A DNA stretch of 64,000 nucleotides from Devriesea agamarum (GTDB taxonomy: Bacteria > Actinomycetota > Actinomycetes > Actinomycetales > Dermabacteraceae): contig NZ_LN849456.1 in the NCBI RefSeq assembly GCF_900070355.1, positions 806,001 through 870,000 of the forward strand, written 5' to 3'. Under the pieces are notes generated by a model that searched no databases, was not told the DNA's origin, and saw nothing but the letters and a program-made list of their open reading frames with translations. Positions 20,572 through 30,426 of the stretch are shown one piece after another. The first letter of the stretch is position 1, and each line of letters starts with the position of its first letter. The position numbers were made by a program, and so were the translations under genes.

Positions 20572-21624
20572 TCAGGCCGGGTGGCGCTGCATCACGTCGT
20601 GGACTTCGCCCACTAGTTCTTCCAGCACATCTTCGAGGAATACGGCACCAATGCTGCGCGCGGCTGCCGAGTCCACTCGGGCTAAATGCGCCCCGTTAAA
20701 CTGCATGGCCCGCAGCACTTCCTCAATGGCATCGGTGTCAGACACCGACACCACCGCGCGCACTTTCCCGGGATGCACCGGCTTGGAATAGGAGTCGTCC
20801 AGGGCGTTTTCCGGCAGGAGAACATCTTTGAGATGCAGGTATCCCACGAGGTCATCGGCGTCGTTGCGGACACCGATGCGGCTGTATCCGGTGCGCGCAA
20901 CCAGGTCATCAAAGTCTTCCGGCGTCACATCGTAGGTCACAGTGACCACATCCTCCATCGGCACCATGATTTCTCGAGCGGTGCGATCGGAGAATTCGAT
21001 GGCTCCAGACAGCAGCCCCTGATCATCGGCGAGTAGGCCTTCTCGGCGTGATTCGTCGACGATGGCGGCGATTTGGTCTGCCGTGTATTCCGATTCGACT
21101 TCGTCGCGCGGTTCCACTCGGAGGATGCGCAGAGCGGAGTTGGCGATACCGTTGAGGATCCAGATAACGGGGCCGAAGACCTTGGAGATCAGCACCAGTG
21201 GCGGAGCCAGGATGAGCACCGCCTGTACCGGCACAGCGATGGAGAGGTTTTTAGGGATCATCTCTCCGAAGACCACGTGCAGGTAGGACGCAATCATCAA
21301 CGCGATCACGAACGCGATCGGATGGGCAAAGGCCGGGGAGATACCGGTCGCATGCAGAAGCGGCTCGAGCAGGTGCGCAATGGCTGGCTCTGCAACGGCA
21401 CCGAGGGTGACCGAGCAGACCGTGACACCAAACTGCGCGCAGGCCAGCATCCGCGAGACATGCTCAACAGCAAACAGAGCCATTCGAGCTCCGGGGCGCC
21501 CCTTAGCTGCGAGCGGTTCGATTTGGCTGTGCCGGGCAGTCATCACGGCAAATTCCGCACCTACGAAGAAGGCATTACCCAGCAGCATCGCGATACCCAA
21601 AAATATGGCGGTGACATCGCTCAT
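20572..21624 (-). CDS. CNNM/HlyC-CorC family membrane protein, first copy
   Basis: A 350-residue protein with an N-terminal DUF21/CNNM transmembrane domain (about residues 1-180; motifs GAEFAVMTARHSQIEPLA and FGEMIPKNLSIAVP) and a pair of CBS domains (about 200-335; REIMVPMEDVVTV, GYLHLKDVLL). The C-terminal CorC_HlyC domain seen in its neighbour is missing. Family members are linked to magnesium or cobalt efflux and resistance. The ATG overlaps the stop of the upstream paralog by four bases, so the two are co-translated and may form a heteromeric transporter. Confidence 0.88.
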   Translation of the reverse strand: MSDVTAIFLGIAMLLGNAFFVGAEFAVMTARHSQIEPLAAKGRPGARMALFAVEHVSRMLACAQFGVTVCSVTLGAVAEPAIAHLLEPLLHATGISPAFAHPIAFVIALMIASYLHVVFGEMIPKNLSIAVPVQAVLILAPPLVLISKVFGPVIWILNGIANSALRILRVEPRDEVESEYTADQIAAIVDESRREGLLADDQGLLSGAIEFSDRTAREIMVPMEDVVTVTYDVTPEDFDDLVARTGYSRIGVRNDADDLVGYLHLKDVLLPENALDDSYSKPVHPGKVRAVVSVSDTDAIEEVLRAMQFNGAHLARVDSAAARSIGAVFLEDVLEELVGEVHDVMQRHPA

Positions 21625-23057
21625 CGCTGGCCCCCTGCGGGTTCGGTCTGTTCGGATAGGCCAGTGTGACCAGTTAGACCGGTTCGGTTAGATAGATCGG
21701 TTTGTTCGGATGGGCCAATCTCCTCAGATAGGCCAGTCCCCTCCGACGGGCCGGCCTGCTGCACGCGCAGCCGAACTTGATCCACTCGGCGCCCATCCAT
21801 GGCGGTGACGTCTAGCCGCAGACCAGGCAGTTCAACGACATCCCCCACTTCTGGGACACGGCGCAGCGCATCCATCACAAGGCCGCCCAGAGTGTCGTAC
21901 TCGGATGACTCCGGTACGTCTACTCCCAGATCGCGGCGAATTTCATCGGGTCGCAAAAGGCCGGAGACCGTCCACTCACCCGCGCCAGGACGCCCGGCAA
22001 TAAACCGTTCAGGTTCGGCTCCGTCGTGTTCGTCAGAAACCTCTCCCACGATCTCTTCGATCACATCCTCCAAGGTCACAATTCCCGCGGTTCCACCGTA
22101 TTCATCAACGACCACCGCCATCTGGGTTCCGCGGTCCCGCAGGCGTAGCAGCAAAGCATCCAGGCCCACCGTTTCAGGAACCCGCGGCATCTCACTCATG
22201 AGGGATGCCACCAGGGTGTCTCCTCGTCGGGCGCGCGGCACCGAAATGGCCTGGCGAATCTGGACCACACCCACGACGTCATCTTCTGAGGAATCGATCA
22301 CCGGGAATCGTGAGTGTCCGCTGTCCCGGGTGAGGTTGAGCAGGTCTGATGCGGTTTGGTCGCGCCGCAGACTAATCATGGCGCCACGGTGAGTCATCAC
22401 ATCACCGGCGGTTCGCTCCCCCAGGTGCAAGGTGCGGCTGAGCAAAACTGCGGTTCCTGCATCCAAGGTTCCCGCGTCCGCCGAACGGCGCACCAGCGAA
22501 TCGAGTTCGACCGGGGATCGCGCCGCCGAGAGCTCCTCTTGGGGCTCAATACCGACAAGTCGCAGCATCGAGTTCGCGGTGCCGTTAAAGATCGCGATCA
22601 GTGGCCGGGTCACCACAGTGAATGCGGTGTGCAGCGGGGCAACTACCCGCGCTGTCGCCAGCGGCGCAGCAATGGCGAGGTTTTTGGGGATCAGTTCTCC
22701 GAACACCATCGAAAACGCGTAGGCAATCGCCATGGCCAAAGCAACGGAGACGATGCCCACGGCAGCTTCACCCAGTCCGGCGGCCGACAGTGCGGGGGCG
22801 ATCAGCTGCGCAAGCGGATCTTGGACCGCAAAACCGAAAAGCAGGGTGGTGATGGTGATACCAACCTGGGCGCCAGATAACTGGGTGGACAGGTGCGTGA
22901 GGGACTTGAGCACTCGGCGAGCGCGGTGATCTCCGCTTTGAACAGCCTGATCTACCGTGTGTCGATCGAGAGCGACCAGCGAGAACTCAGCGGCGACGAA
23001 CACCGCGGTTCCTGCGGTCAGCACAATTCCCGCAACAAGGAGAAGAAAAGTCATCAT
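21621..23057 (-). CDS. CNNM/HlyC-CorC family membrane protein, second copy, repeat tail
   Basis: A 478-residue paralog with the full architecture: DUF21 membrane domain (1 to about 190, FGELIPKNLAIAAP), CBS pair (about 205-335, DEYGGTAGIVTLEDVIEEIVGE) and CorC_HlyC domain (about 350-430). The last 45 residues are a low-complexity tail of degenerate GLSEQT-like hexapeptides. It is first in the two-gene operon. Magnesium or divalent-cation handling is inferred from the family. Confidence 0.9.
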   Translation of the reverse strand: MMTFLLLVAGIVLTAGTAVFVAAEFSLVALDRHTVDQAVQSGDHRARRVLKSLTHLSTQLSGAQVGITITTLLFGFAVQDPLAQLIAPALSAAGLGEAAVGIVSVALAMAIAYAFSMVFGELIPKNLAIAAPLATARVVAPLHTAFTVVTRPLIAIFNGTANSMLRLVGIEPQEELSAARSPVELDSLVRRSADAGTLDAGTAVLLSRTLHLGERTAGDVMTHRGAMISLRRDQTASDLLNLTRDSGHSRFPVIDSSEDDVVGVVQIRQAISVPRARRGDTLVASLMSEMPRVPETVGLDALLLRLRDRGTQMAVVVDEYGGTAGIVTLEDVIEEIVGEVSDEHDGAEPERFIAGRPGAGEWTVSGLLRPDEIRRDLGVDVPESSEYDTLGGLVMDALRRVPEVGDVVELPGLRLDVTAMDGRRVDQVRLRVQQAGPSEGTGLSEEIGPSEQTDLSNRTGLTGHTGLSEQTEPAGGQR

Positions 23058-23279
23058 GAGCGCTCACTGCCCTGGCTCGCAATCGATAGTGAAATCCATC
23101 GACGAGGTGCGAGGGGATACGAGCTGAGAAACGCAGCCAGGAATGCGCGCGGGAGCGCGGCTAACAATGTGGGGTGGCCCGGTTTTACCGGGCATGGACT
23201 CGGAACAGGCGATGAGTTCATGGTCTGAGCAGTATACGGCACGACCCGATCAGGGAGCCGTCCCGGCTAGGGTGTCGTC

Positions 23280-24140
23280 ATGAATACTCTTGGCCCACTT
23301 TCTGGCAGTGTCAGCGGCCTTGCGGGCCCCGGTGGCAAATCCGGCCCCGTCGGCCCCCCGCCTAGCGCTGGAACCGCGCCCATTCAACGACCTCACGGCG
23401 CCGCCCTGCCCGGCGGACACTGCCCCACCATCGTGGTGGTGGAGGATGAGGTTACGATCTGCCGTGCGATCGCGGATCGGCTGCGTGCCGAGGGCTGGCA
23501 GGTTGAGATGGCTCACGACGGCCCGTCTGGAGTGGCCCTGGTGGGAGAAGTCTCGCCTGACCTGGTGGTACTCGACGTCATGCTGCCCGGTTTTGATGGG
23601 TTAGAGGTCTGCCGACGGATCCAAGCTGACCGTCCTGTGCCGGTGCTGATGTTAACTGCCCGCGATGATGAGACCGATATGCTCGTCGGGCTCGGCGTCG
23701 GCGCAGATGACTATATGACCAAGCCGTTTTCCATGCGGGAACTTGTCGCACGGCTTAAGGCGCTGTTGCGGCGAGTGCAAAGAGCCCAGCCCGCGCCGTC
23801 TCATCGGGAGCAAACCACCTTGGCGGTGGGAGATCTGGTCATAGATCGTGCAGCCCACCGGGTGACGCGTGCCGGGGTACCCGCCCATCTCACACCTACC
23901 GAATACGATCTGCTGGTGTGTCTGGCTGAAGTTCCCGGAACGGTGCTCAGCCGCGAGCAGCTCCTTGAAGATGTCTGGGACTGGGTGGATGCGACGGGAA
24001 CCCGAACGGTTGATAGCCATGTGAAGGCGTTGCGCCGGAAACTGGGATCGGACATCGTGCGCACCGTCCATGGCGTGGGTTATGCGCTAGAGGTTCCCGA
24101 GGATCCCGAAGACGCCACGTCCACCTCCGAAACCCGGTAG
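23280..24140 (+). CDS. OmpR-family response regulator
   Basis: A 286-residue regulator with a receiver domain (about residues 50-165; acidic pocket VVEDE, phospho-acceptor Asp in VVLDVMLPG, and Lys in TKPFS) and a C-terminal winged-helix DNA-binding domain (about 185-270; LTPTEYDLLVCL, RTVDSHVKALRRKLG, VHGVGYAL). A Gly/Pro-rich N-terminal extension of about 48 residues is unusual for the family; no better start inside it has a good Shine-Dalgarno. It is followed seven bases later by its sensor kinase. The signal sensed is unknown. Confidence 0.93.
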   Translation: MNTLGPLSGSVSGLAGPGGKSGPVGPPPSAGTAPIQRPHGAALPGGHCPTIVVVEDEVTICRAIADRLRAEGWQVEMAHDGPSGVALVGEVSPDLVVLDVMLPGFDGLEVCRRIQADRPVPVLMLTARDDETDMLVGLGVGADDYMTKPFSMRELVARLKALLRRVQRAQPAPSHREQTTLAVGDLVIDRAAHRVTRAGVPAHLTPTEYDLLVCLAEVPGTVLSREQLLEDVWDWVDATGTRTVDSHVKALRRKLGSDIVRTVHGVGYALEVPEDPEDATSTSETR

Positions 24141-24147
24141 ACCAGCG

Positions 24148-25248
24148 ATGCCTACCGTTCCGGACCCTAAACCGTTGAACCGTCTCGGGTCGTTCAAAAT
24201 TAAACTGGGAGTGCTGGTCGCTGTTTCGGTCACAGTCGCTGCCGTGGGTGGATGGCTAGGTAGCTCGACTGGTCTGCCGCCGCTGGTCACGATCCCGGTG
24301 ATCGTGGTCGTGGCTCTGCTAGCCACTCAGGTTCTGGCTCGCGGCATGACCTCTCCTTTGCGCGATATGACTGCGGCAGCGCGAGCTATGGCTCGTGGCG
24401 ATTACAGCAGGCGGATTTTCACGAGCTCGCGCGATGAGGTGGGCCAGCTCGCCGAAGCGTTTAACACGATGTCTGCCGATTTAGAGCACACTGACCGGGT
24501 GCGTCGGGATTTGGTGGCGAACGTGTCACATGAGCTACGCACTCCGGTGGCGGCGTTGCGCGGCCAGTTGGAAAATCTCGCGGACGGGGTTACGGCCCCA
24601 GATCCCGCATCATTGCGCACGGCTTTGCACGAGACTGAACGTCTGTCCCGGCTTGTGGCGCATCTTTTGGATCTATCTCGTTTGGAGGCGGGGGTCACCC
24701 ATCTGTCCATCGAGACGATTCAGCTCACTCCTTTCCTGCACGAAACCGTGGATGCGGCGTCCTTAATCGCAAGCAATCAGGATCGTGACGTGATGTGGCG
24801 GGTGGCGGTGAACCCTGCGGATCTCAGCGTGCGCGCTGATCCCGAGCGGTTGCACCAGGTGATCGCCAACCTGTTGGATAACGCGTCGCGCCACTCCCCG
24901 CCGGGCGGCACAATTCGTTTGACTGCTGGTCGTGATCCGGATCAACCCGGCGTGTTTCTTGAGGTGCGAGACGACGGTCCGGGAATCGCCCGGGCCGACC
25001 GGGAAAAAGTGTTTGAACGGTTCCATCGGGGAGGCTCCTCGGATGGCGGCGGTGGCACCGGATTGGGGTTGGCAATTGCCCGCTGGGCCGTGACTCTTCA
25101 CGGAGGGACCATCCGGGTTTTGGATGATCCTCGTGCCCAGGAGGATCATCGAGGGGATGGAGAGCCTGGCGGTGACACCGATCGCTCGTCGGTGATACGT
25201 GTCACACTGCCAGATATTCCAGCTGATCCTTCGGCACCTACCAGCTGA
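24148..25248 (+). CDS. Sensor histidine kinase
   Basis: A 366-residue kinase with two adjacent N-terminal membrane helices (about 20-65) and almost no extracellular loop. A HAMP domain follows (about 65-115), then the phospho-acceptor His in LVANVSHELRTPVAAL and an HATPase domain (NLLDNASRHS; DDGPGIA; GTGLGLAIARW). The near-absence of an external loop suggests that it senses within the membrane or through partners. It is co-transcribed with the regulator upstream. Confidence 0.93.
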   Translation: MPTVPDPKPLNRLGSFKIKLGVLVAVSVTVAAVGGWLGSSTGLPPLVTIPVIVVVALLATQVLARGMTSPLRDMTAAARAMARGDYSRRIFTSSRDEVGQLAEAFNTMSADLEHTDRVRRDLVANVSHELRTPVAALRGQLENLADGVTAPDPASLRTALHETERLSRLVAHLLDLSRLEAGVTHLSIETIQLTPFLHETVDAASLIASNQDRDVMWRVAVNPADLSVRADPERLHQVIANLLDNASRHSPPGGTIRLTAGRDPDQPGVFLEVRDDGPGIARADREKVFERFHRGGSSDGGGGTGLGLAIARWAVTLHGGTIRVLDDPRAQEDHRGDGEPGGDTDRSSVIRVTLPDIPADPSAPTS

Positions 25249-25411
25249 TAAGCACCTGGCGGAGAACCTAAGCCGCGGTAAACCTGGCCGCGGACGCGAC
25301 AAATATGCATGTCTCATACCACGCAGACGCCCCAGGTCGGGTTGCCAACATCCGATAGGCTTAATGCGGTTATCGAACGAACTGATCTGATGAAGGCGGG
25401 CGATCGAAAAA

Positions 25412-28400
25412 GTGTCACAGAAGACACAGGAGGCGGGCCAAACCTCGGCGGAATCCGAGTTCGGACCGAATCAGTGGCTCGTAGACGAGCTGCGTGAACA
25501 GTACCGACAAGATCCCAGCAGCGTTGACCCCTCATGGGCCGAATATTTTGCTTCCCGGGATGTTGCTTATCAGAACGTGGCCGCGCCACCACCCACTACC
25601 CACGAAGAACCGGCCCGCCCACCCCAGACTGCTTGCCATGCTGGCGCAGCTCCGGCGGACCCGCCGAAGGCCCCAGAGCCTCAGAGGGCATCCGCGTCAA
25701 CGCATGCGGCAAAGCCAGCCGAGAACCCCTCCCCCAAACCACCAACCACCCAGCAATCCGTGCCGCAAGCGCAGCCAGCACCAGCACCGGCAAGGCCCGC
25801 AGCGAAAGAAGAGAGCCCCGTGTCCAGCACCTCGGACCGTCCCATCCCGGCAAAGAAGCCGGAACCAACTCCTGCCCGCCCTGAACCCATCCCCCCGGAG
25901 CCGATGAAATTGCGCGGACCCGCCGCAGCGGTGGTTCGCAACATGGCCGAATCACTTGAGGTGCCGACAGCTACCTCCGTACGCGACATTCCCGCGAAAC
26001 TCCTGTTCGACAATCGAATTGTCATCAACAACCATTTACGGCGGCACCGGCGAGGCAAAGTCTCCTTCACGCACCTCATTGGCTACGCCATGATCGAAGC
26101 CATCGTCGAAATGCCCGATATGAATAACGGGTTTGATATTCAGGACGGCAAACCTGTTTTGCTGCGTCGGCAAGACATCAATTTCGGCTTAGCCATCGAC
26201 ATGCCTCGCCCGGACGGTTCCCGCGGCCTGGTAGTGCCCAGCATCAAGTCGGCGCAAACCATGGATTTCGTAGCGTTCTGGGAAGCCTACGAAGATATTG
26301 TCCGCCGTGCCCGCGGCAATAAACTCACCATGGCTGACTTCCAGGGCACCACGGTTACCCTGACCAACCCCGGAGGCATCGGCACGGTGCACTCCATTCC
26401 GCGGCTGATGGCTGGCCAGGGCACCATCGTGGGTGTCGGGGCCATGGACTATCCCGCTCAATTCCAAGGCGCCAGCCAGGAAACTCTCTCCGAGCTCGCG
26501 GTCTCACGAGTCATGACGGTGACCTCCACCTACGATCACCGCATCATCCAGGGCGCAGCATCGGGCGAGTTTTTAAAGATCCTCGCCGACAAATTGCTGG
26601 GCCTGGACGGTTTTTACGACCGGGTTTTCCGCTCCCTGCGCCTACCGTATGAGCCTGTGCGCTGGGTTCAGGACAACCCGCTGAAGGACTCCAAAGAAGA
26701 AAAGTTCGCACACGTTATGGACTTAATCCATGCGTTCCGTGTGCGCGGGCACCTGATGGCTGATACCGATCCGCTGCAGTATCGTCAGCGCCGCCATCCC
26801 GATCTCGACGTGCAAACCTACGGCCTGACCCTGTGGGATCTGGACCGTTCATTCCCCACCCGCGGCTTCGGCGGGACTGACAGCATGCCGTTGCGCAGCA
26901 TTCTCGGTCTGCTGCGGGATGCCTACTGCCGCACCATCGGTGTGGAATACATGCACATCACCGATCCTGAGGAGCGGCTCTGGCTGCAAAAACAGTTTGA
27001 GACCCCGCGACCGAAGCTCTCCAAAGATCAGGTCCACCACATCATGGACCGATTGAACGCGGCCGAAGCCTTCGAGACCTTCCTACAGACCAAGTTCGTC
27101 GGCCAGAAACGTTTCTCCCTGGAAGGTGGAGAATCGGTAATCCCGATGCTGGACTCGATCCTGCACGACGCCTCCCACGACGATATTGACGAAGTCTGCA
27201 TCGGGATGGCCCACCGAGGTCGGTTGAACGTGCTATCAAATCTTGCCGGGAAGAGCTACCGGCAGATCTTCCAAGAGTTCGAGGGGAACCAGGATCCGAA
27301 AACTGTCTTGGGATCCGGTGATGTGAAATATCATCTCGGCACCGAAGGCACCTACACGGCCACGGACGGCGCCACCACCAAGGTTTACCTTGCGGCAAAT
27401 CCATCCCACCTCGAAGCCGTTAATCCGGTGCTCGAAGGAATTGCGCGCGCTAAACAGGACCGGCTCAACCGAGGCGGAGTGGACTTCCCGGTGCTGCCGA
27501 TTCTGATTCACGGCGACGCCGCATTCGCAGGGCAAGGCGTTGTCGCCGAAACCCTGAACCTGTCTGAGTTGCGCGGTTACCGCACCGGCGGCACCATCCA
27601 CGTGGTCATTAATAACCAGATCGGATTCACCACCACACCGGATTCCTCCCGCACCTCGTACTACTGCACTGACATTGCAAAATCGACTCAGCTTCCGATC
27701 TTCCACGTCAACGGTGATGACCCCGAAGCTTGTGTCCGGGTCGCAGAAATCGCCTTCCGGTACCGTCAGAAGTTCCGACGGGACGTGGTGATCGACCTGG
27801 TCTGCTATCGCCGACGCGGACACAACGAAGGCGACGACCCATCGATGACCCAGCCCGAGATGTATCGGATCATCGAAACCAAGCCCAGCGTGCGCAAGCT
27901 CTACACCGAAGCTCTGATTGCCCGCGGCGATCTGACCGAGGACGAAGCCCAAGACGTAGTGCGTAACTTCCAGCACCACCTGGAGCAGGTCTTTACCGAA
28001 TCACGCAAACAGTCCACGTCCCAGGGTGGCAGCCATGACGGAGACCGCGTGGCAGGGCTCGAAGTGCCCGATTCACAGCGAGGGGATCAGAACGCGTCCG
28101 CTCCCATATCCACGGCTGTGGACGCGTCGGTGCTGGCCCGGATCGGGGACGCCCACGTCTCGATGCCAGACCGCTTTACGGTGCATCCCAAACTGCGCAC
28201 CTTGATGGAGAAGCGACGGGAGATGTCCCGCGATGGCCATATCGACTGGGCATTTGCGGAAATTCTTTCGTTCGGCTCCCTGCTTGTCGAAGGAACCCCC
28301 GTCCGTTTAGCCGGACAAGACTCCCGGCGGGGAACTTTTGTCCAGCGCCACGCTGTCCTAATTGACAAGGTCGATCAGGACACCTGGACCCCACTGCTGC

Positions 28401-29266
28401 ACCTGGGCGATGGCCAGGCACGTTTCAACGTGTATGACTCCTCGCTTTCGGAGTTTGCGGCGCTCGGGTTTGAATACGGCTACTCGGTGGAAAGCCCGCA
28501 GGCGTTGGTCCTGTGGGAAGCCCAGTTCGGCGATTTCGTCAACGGCGCTCAGACCATCATTGACGAATTCATTTCCGCGTCTGAACAGAAGTGGGGCCAG
28601 AATTCGTCGGTGGTGCTGTTGCTACCGCACGGTTACGAAGGCCAAGGCCCCGATCACTCCTCAGCCCGCCCGGAGCGGTTCCTTCAACTGTGCGCCGAAC
28701 AGAATCTGCGGGTTGCCATGCCCTCCAGCCCGGCTAACTACTTCCATTTGCTGCGTGATCAAGCTCGTCGTCGGCCACGTCGGCCCCTCATTGTCTTCAC
28801 ACCGAAGTCGATGCTGCGCAATAAGGCTGCGGTGAGCTCGCTGGATGAGTTCACCACTGGCGGTTTCCACCCGGTCATCGAGGATGCATCCGCCGATCCC
28901 AGTGCCATCCGGCAAGTACTACTGTGCTCAGGAAAGGTGTACTGGGATCTGCTGGCCCATCGGAAGGCTGAGCAGCGTACCGACACGGCCATCATTCGCG
29001 TTGAACAGCTGTATCCGCTGCCCATCGACGAGCTGAAAGCGGCCCTTGACCGGTACCCCACCGATATTCCGGTGCGCTGGGTCCAGGAAGAGCCACTTAA
29101 TCAGGGTGCAGCTAGCTATATGGCGATTAGATTTGCGTCCCAGCTGGGACGGCCTCTTCAGCATGCTGCGCGTCCGGCCTCAGCTTCTCCCGCGGCGGGT
29201 ACCAGTGCACGACACAAAGCGGAGCAGGAACAATTGCTGATTGACGCTTTCGCCCCTGCAAAATAA
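25412..29266 (+). CDS. kgd: Multifunctional 2-oxoglutarate decarboxylase/dehydrogenase E1-E2 fusion
   Basis: A 1284-residue Kgd/SucA of the actinobacterial type. It has a short N-terminal E1 segment (FGPNQWLVDELREQY), a Pro/Ala-rich linker without a lipoyl domain (about 50-155), an E2 acyltransferase domain with the catalytic DHRIIQGAASGEFL (about 170-400), and a ThDP-dependent E1 (HRGRLNVL, GDAAFAGQGVVAETLNLS, YRRRGHNEGDDP). It decarboxylates 2-oxoglutarate at the TCA/glutamate branch point. The GTG at 25412 gives the family N-terminus. A GarA-like regulator would normally control it, but none is in this window. Confidence 0.96.
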   Translation: MSQKTQEAGQTSAESEFGPNQWLVDELREQYRQDPSSVDPSWAEYFASRDVAYQNVAAPPPTTHEEPARPPQTACHAGAAPADPPKAPEPQRASASTHAAKPAENPSPKPPTTQQSVPQAQPAPAPARPAAKEESPVSSTSDRPIPAKKPEPTPARPEPIPPEPMKLRGPAAAVVRNMAESLEVPTATSVRDIPAKLLFDNRIVINNHLRRHRRGKVSFTHLIGYAMIEAIVEMPDMNNGFDIQDGKPVLLRRQDINFGLAIDMPRPDGSRGLVVPSIKSAQTMDFVAFWEAYEDIVRRARGNKLTMADFQGTTVTLTNPGGIGTVHSIPRLMAGQGTIVGVGAMDYPAQFQGASQETLSELAVSRVMTVTSTYDHRIIQGAASGEFLKILADKLLGLDGFYDRVFRSLRLPYEPVRWVQDNPLKDSKEEKFAHVMDLIHAFRVRGHLMADTDPLQYRQRRHPDLDVQTYGLTLWDLDRSFPTRGFGGTDSMPLRSILGLLRDAYCRTIGVEYMHITDPEERLWLQKQFETPRPKLSKDQVHHIMDRLNAAEAFETFLQTKFVGQKRFSLEGGESVIPMLDSILHDASHDDIDEVCIGMAHRGRLNVLSNLAGKSYRQIFQEFEGNQDPKTVLGSGDVKYHLGTEGTYTATDGATTKVYLAANPSHLEAVNPVLEGIARAKQDRLNRGGVDFPVLPILIHGDAAFAGQGVVAETLNLSELRGYRTGGTIHVVINNQIGFTTTPDSSRTSYYCTDIAKSTQLPIFHVNGDDPEACVRVAEIAFRYRQKFRRDVVIDLVCYRRRGHNEGDDPSMTQPEMYRIIETKPSVRKLYTEALIARGDLTEDEAQDVVRNFQHHLEQVFTESRKQSTSQGGSHDGDRVAGLEVPDSQRGDQNASAPISTAVDASVLARIGDAHVSMPDRFTVHPKLRTLMEKRREMSRDGHIDWAFAEILSFGSLLVEGTPVRLAGQDSRRGTFVQRHAVLIDKVDQDTWTPLLHLGDGQARFNVYDSSLSEFAALGFEYGYSVESPQALVLWEAQFGDFVNGAQTIIDEFISASEQKWGQNSSVVLLLPHGYEGQGPDHSSARPERFLQLCAEQNLRVAMPSSPANYFHLLRDQARRRPRRPLIVFTPKSMLRNKAAVSSLDEFTTGGFHPVIEDASADPSAIRQVLLCSGKVYWDLLAHRKAEQRTDTAIIRVEQLYPLPIDELKAALDRYPTDIPVRWVQEEPLNQGAASYMAIRFASQLGRPLQHAARPASASPAAGTSARHKAEQEQLLIDAFAPAK

Positions 29267-29408
29267 TGCGCATGCGGTGGCTCAGCCATCTCAACTTCGT
29301 ATCTATGCGACAACCCGGTGGGTGTGCCGCCGCGCCGCCTCGTAGGGCCCGGCGACATCGGTTATGCTCACCGGGCGCGCTACCCGTCCCGACGATTGGA
29401 GATCTCCG

Positions 29409-30035
29409 GTGACAGATACCACCCCCGGACCCGAACGCATCCGGTTAATCGCCCTCGGTGATGAACTGCTCGCGGGTATTGGAGATGCTCGTGTCCTCGG
29501 ATGGATCGGCCGCGCAGTGGCCCGTCACCAACAGCACCGGCCCATCGATCTGTTCACGGCGGCATTGCCCGGTGAAACCTCAGCGGGCCTCGCCCAACGC
29601 TGGGACACCACGGTCGCTGAGCGGGTTGACCATGCGGGGCTCGAATCGGGAACCGTCGATCATCGGGTGGTGCTCGGCCTTGGCTCAGCCGATATTACAA
29701 CCGGCACTTCTTTGGCTCGCTCTCGGCTTAACCTCGCTAAAGTCTTGGACGGTTTAGAACGGGCTCGTATCCCAGCGTTTGTGGTCGGCCCACCGCCAAG
29801 TGCCGATCGCGCCCGAACAACAGCGATCCGCGAGCTTTCCGGGGCCTTTGATGATGTGTGTTCACGCCGTCGAGTCACCTATGTTGACACCGTCAATGCC
29901 CTAGATGGACACGAACAGTGGGTCGCCGACCTCGCGCGCACGGGCACTGATCTCCCGGGGCAAACTGGCTACGGGTTACTTGCTTGGCTCGTTCTGCACG
30001 GCGGGTTCGGAAGCTTCCTGGGAACCGAGGCCTAA
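29409..30035 (+). CDS. SGNH-hydrolase-fold protein lacking the usual catalytic serine
   Basis: A 208-residue protein that lines up with GDSL/SGNH hydrolases. The block I motif reads IALGDELLAGIGDARVLGW, with Glu where the nucleophilic Ser belongs. Block III reads LGLGSADI without the GxND asparagine, and the C-terminal D-x-x-H pair is not evident (GTDLPGQTGYGLLA). It is therefore probably not a classical esterase. The GTG at 29409 was chosen because GGAGATCTCC precedes it. It lies between kgd and rpl37. Function unknown; either a pseudo-enzyme or a divergent active site. Confidence 0.7.
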   Translation: MTDTTPGPERIRLIALGDELLAGIGDARVLGWIGRAVARHQQHRPIDLFTAALPGETSAGLAQRWDTTVAERVDHAGLESGTVDHRVVLGLGSADITTGTSLARSRLNLAKVLDGLERARIPAFVVGPPPSADRARTTAIRELSGAFDDVCSRRRVTYVDTVNALDGHEQWVADLARTGTDLPGQTGYGLLAWLVLHGGFGSFLGTEA

Positions 30036-30165
30036 GACCAATCACCCGTGCTCGTCGAGAAGCAGATCACGGCGGTGAGATACAGCCCACTCCTGCGACT
30101 GTGAACCCAGGCATCGGGCTATGGCAGACTGGACGAGCTGTCCGGACAATCAGAAGGAGGCCAGG

Positions 30166-30240
30166 ATGAGCAAGCGAGGCCGCAAGCGTCGTGACCGCCG
30201 CAAAGGCGGAGCCAACCACGGCAAGCGTCCCAACTCCTGA
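30166..30240 (+). CDS. Ribosomal protein bL37 (24 residues)
   Basis: A tiny, highly basic 24-residue protein that begins MSKRGRKRRDRRKGG and ends ANHGKRPNS. This matches the small actinobacterial large-subunit protein bL37 first seen in mycobacterial ribosome structures. An excellent AGAAGGAGG Shine-Dalgarno precedes the ATG. It is often missed in annotation because of its size. It is followed by a long perfect hairpin that would end the transcript. Confidence 0.82.
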   Translation: MSKRGRKRRDRRKGGANHGKRPNS

Positions 30241-30305
30241 GGACGCCGAGTCGGATCCGGTTTGGTCGTCTGAGCGTTCGTAAACCGGCATTGACCGCAC
30301 TCTTG

Positions 30306-30353
30306 GGTGTAACTAGGGGCCCCATCGGTATCGATGGGGCCCCTAGTTACACC
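30306..30353. terminator. 22-bp perfect palindromic hairpin between convergent genes
   Basis: Perfect arms of 22 bases (30306-30327 and 30332-30353) around the loop GTAT. It lies between bL37 reading right and rsrA reading left, so it can end transcripts from both sides. No T-run flanks it on either strand. Confidence 0.8.
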
Positions 30354-30426
30354 GTGGCTATACCGTCATCGTATAGACGTAGGTGCATGCGATGACCTGT
30401 ATACGCTGGCCTATAAAGGCCGCGCT

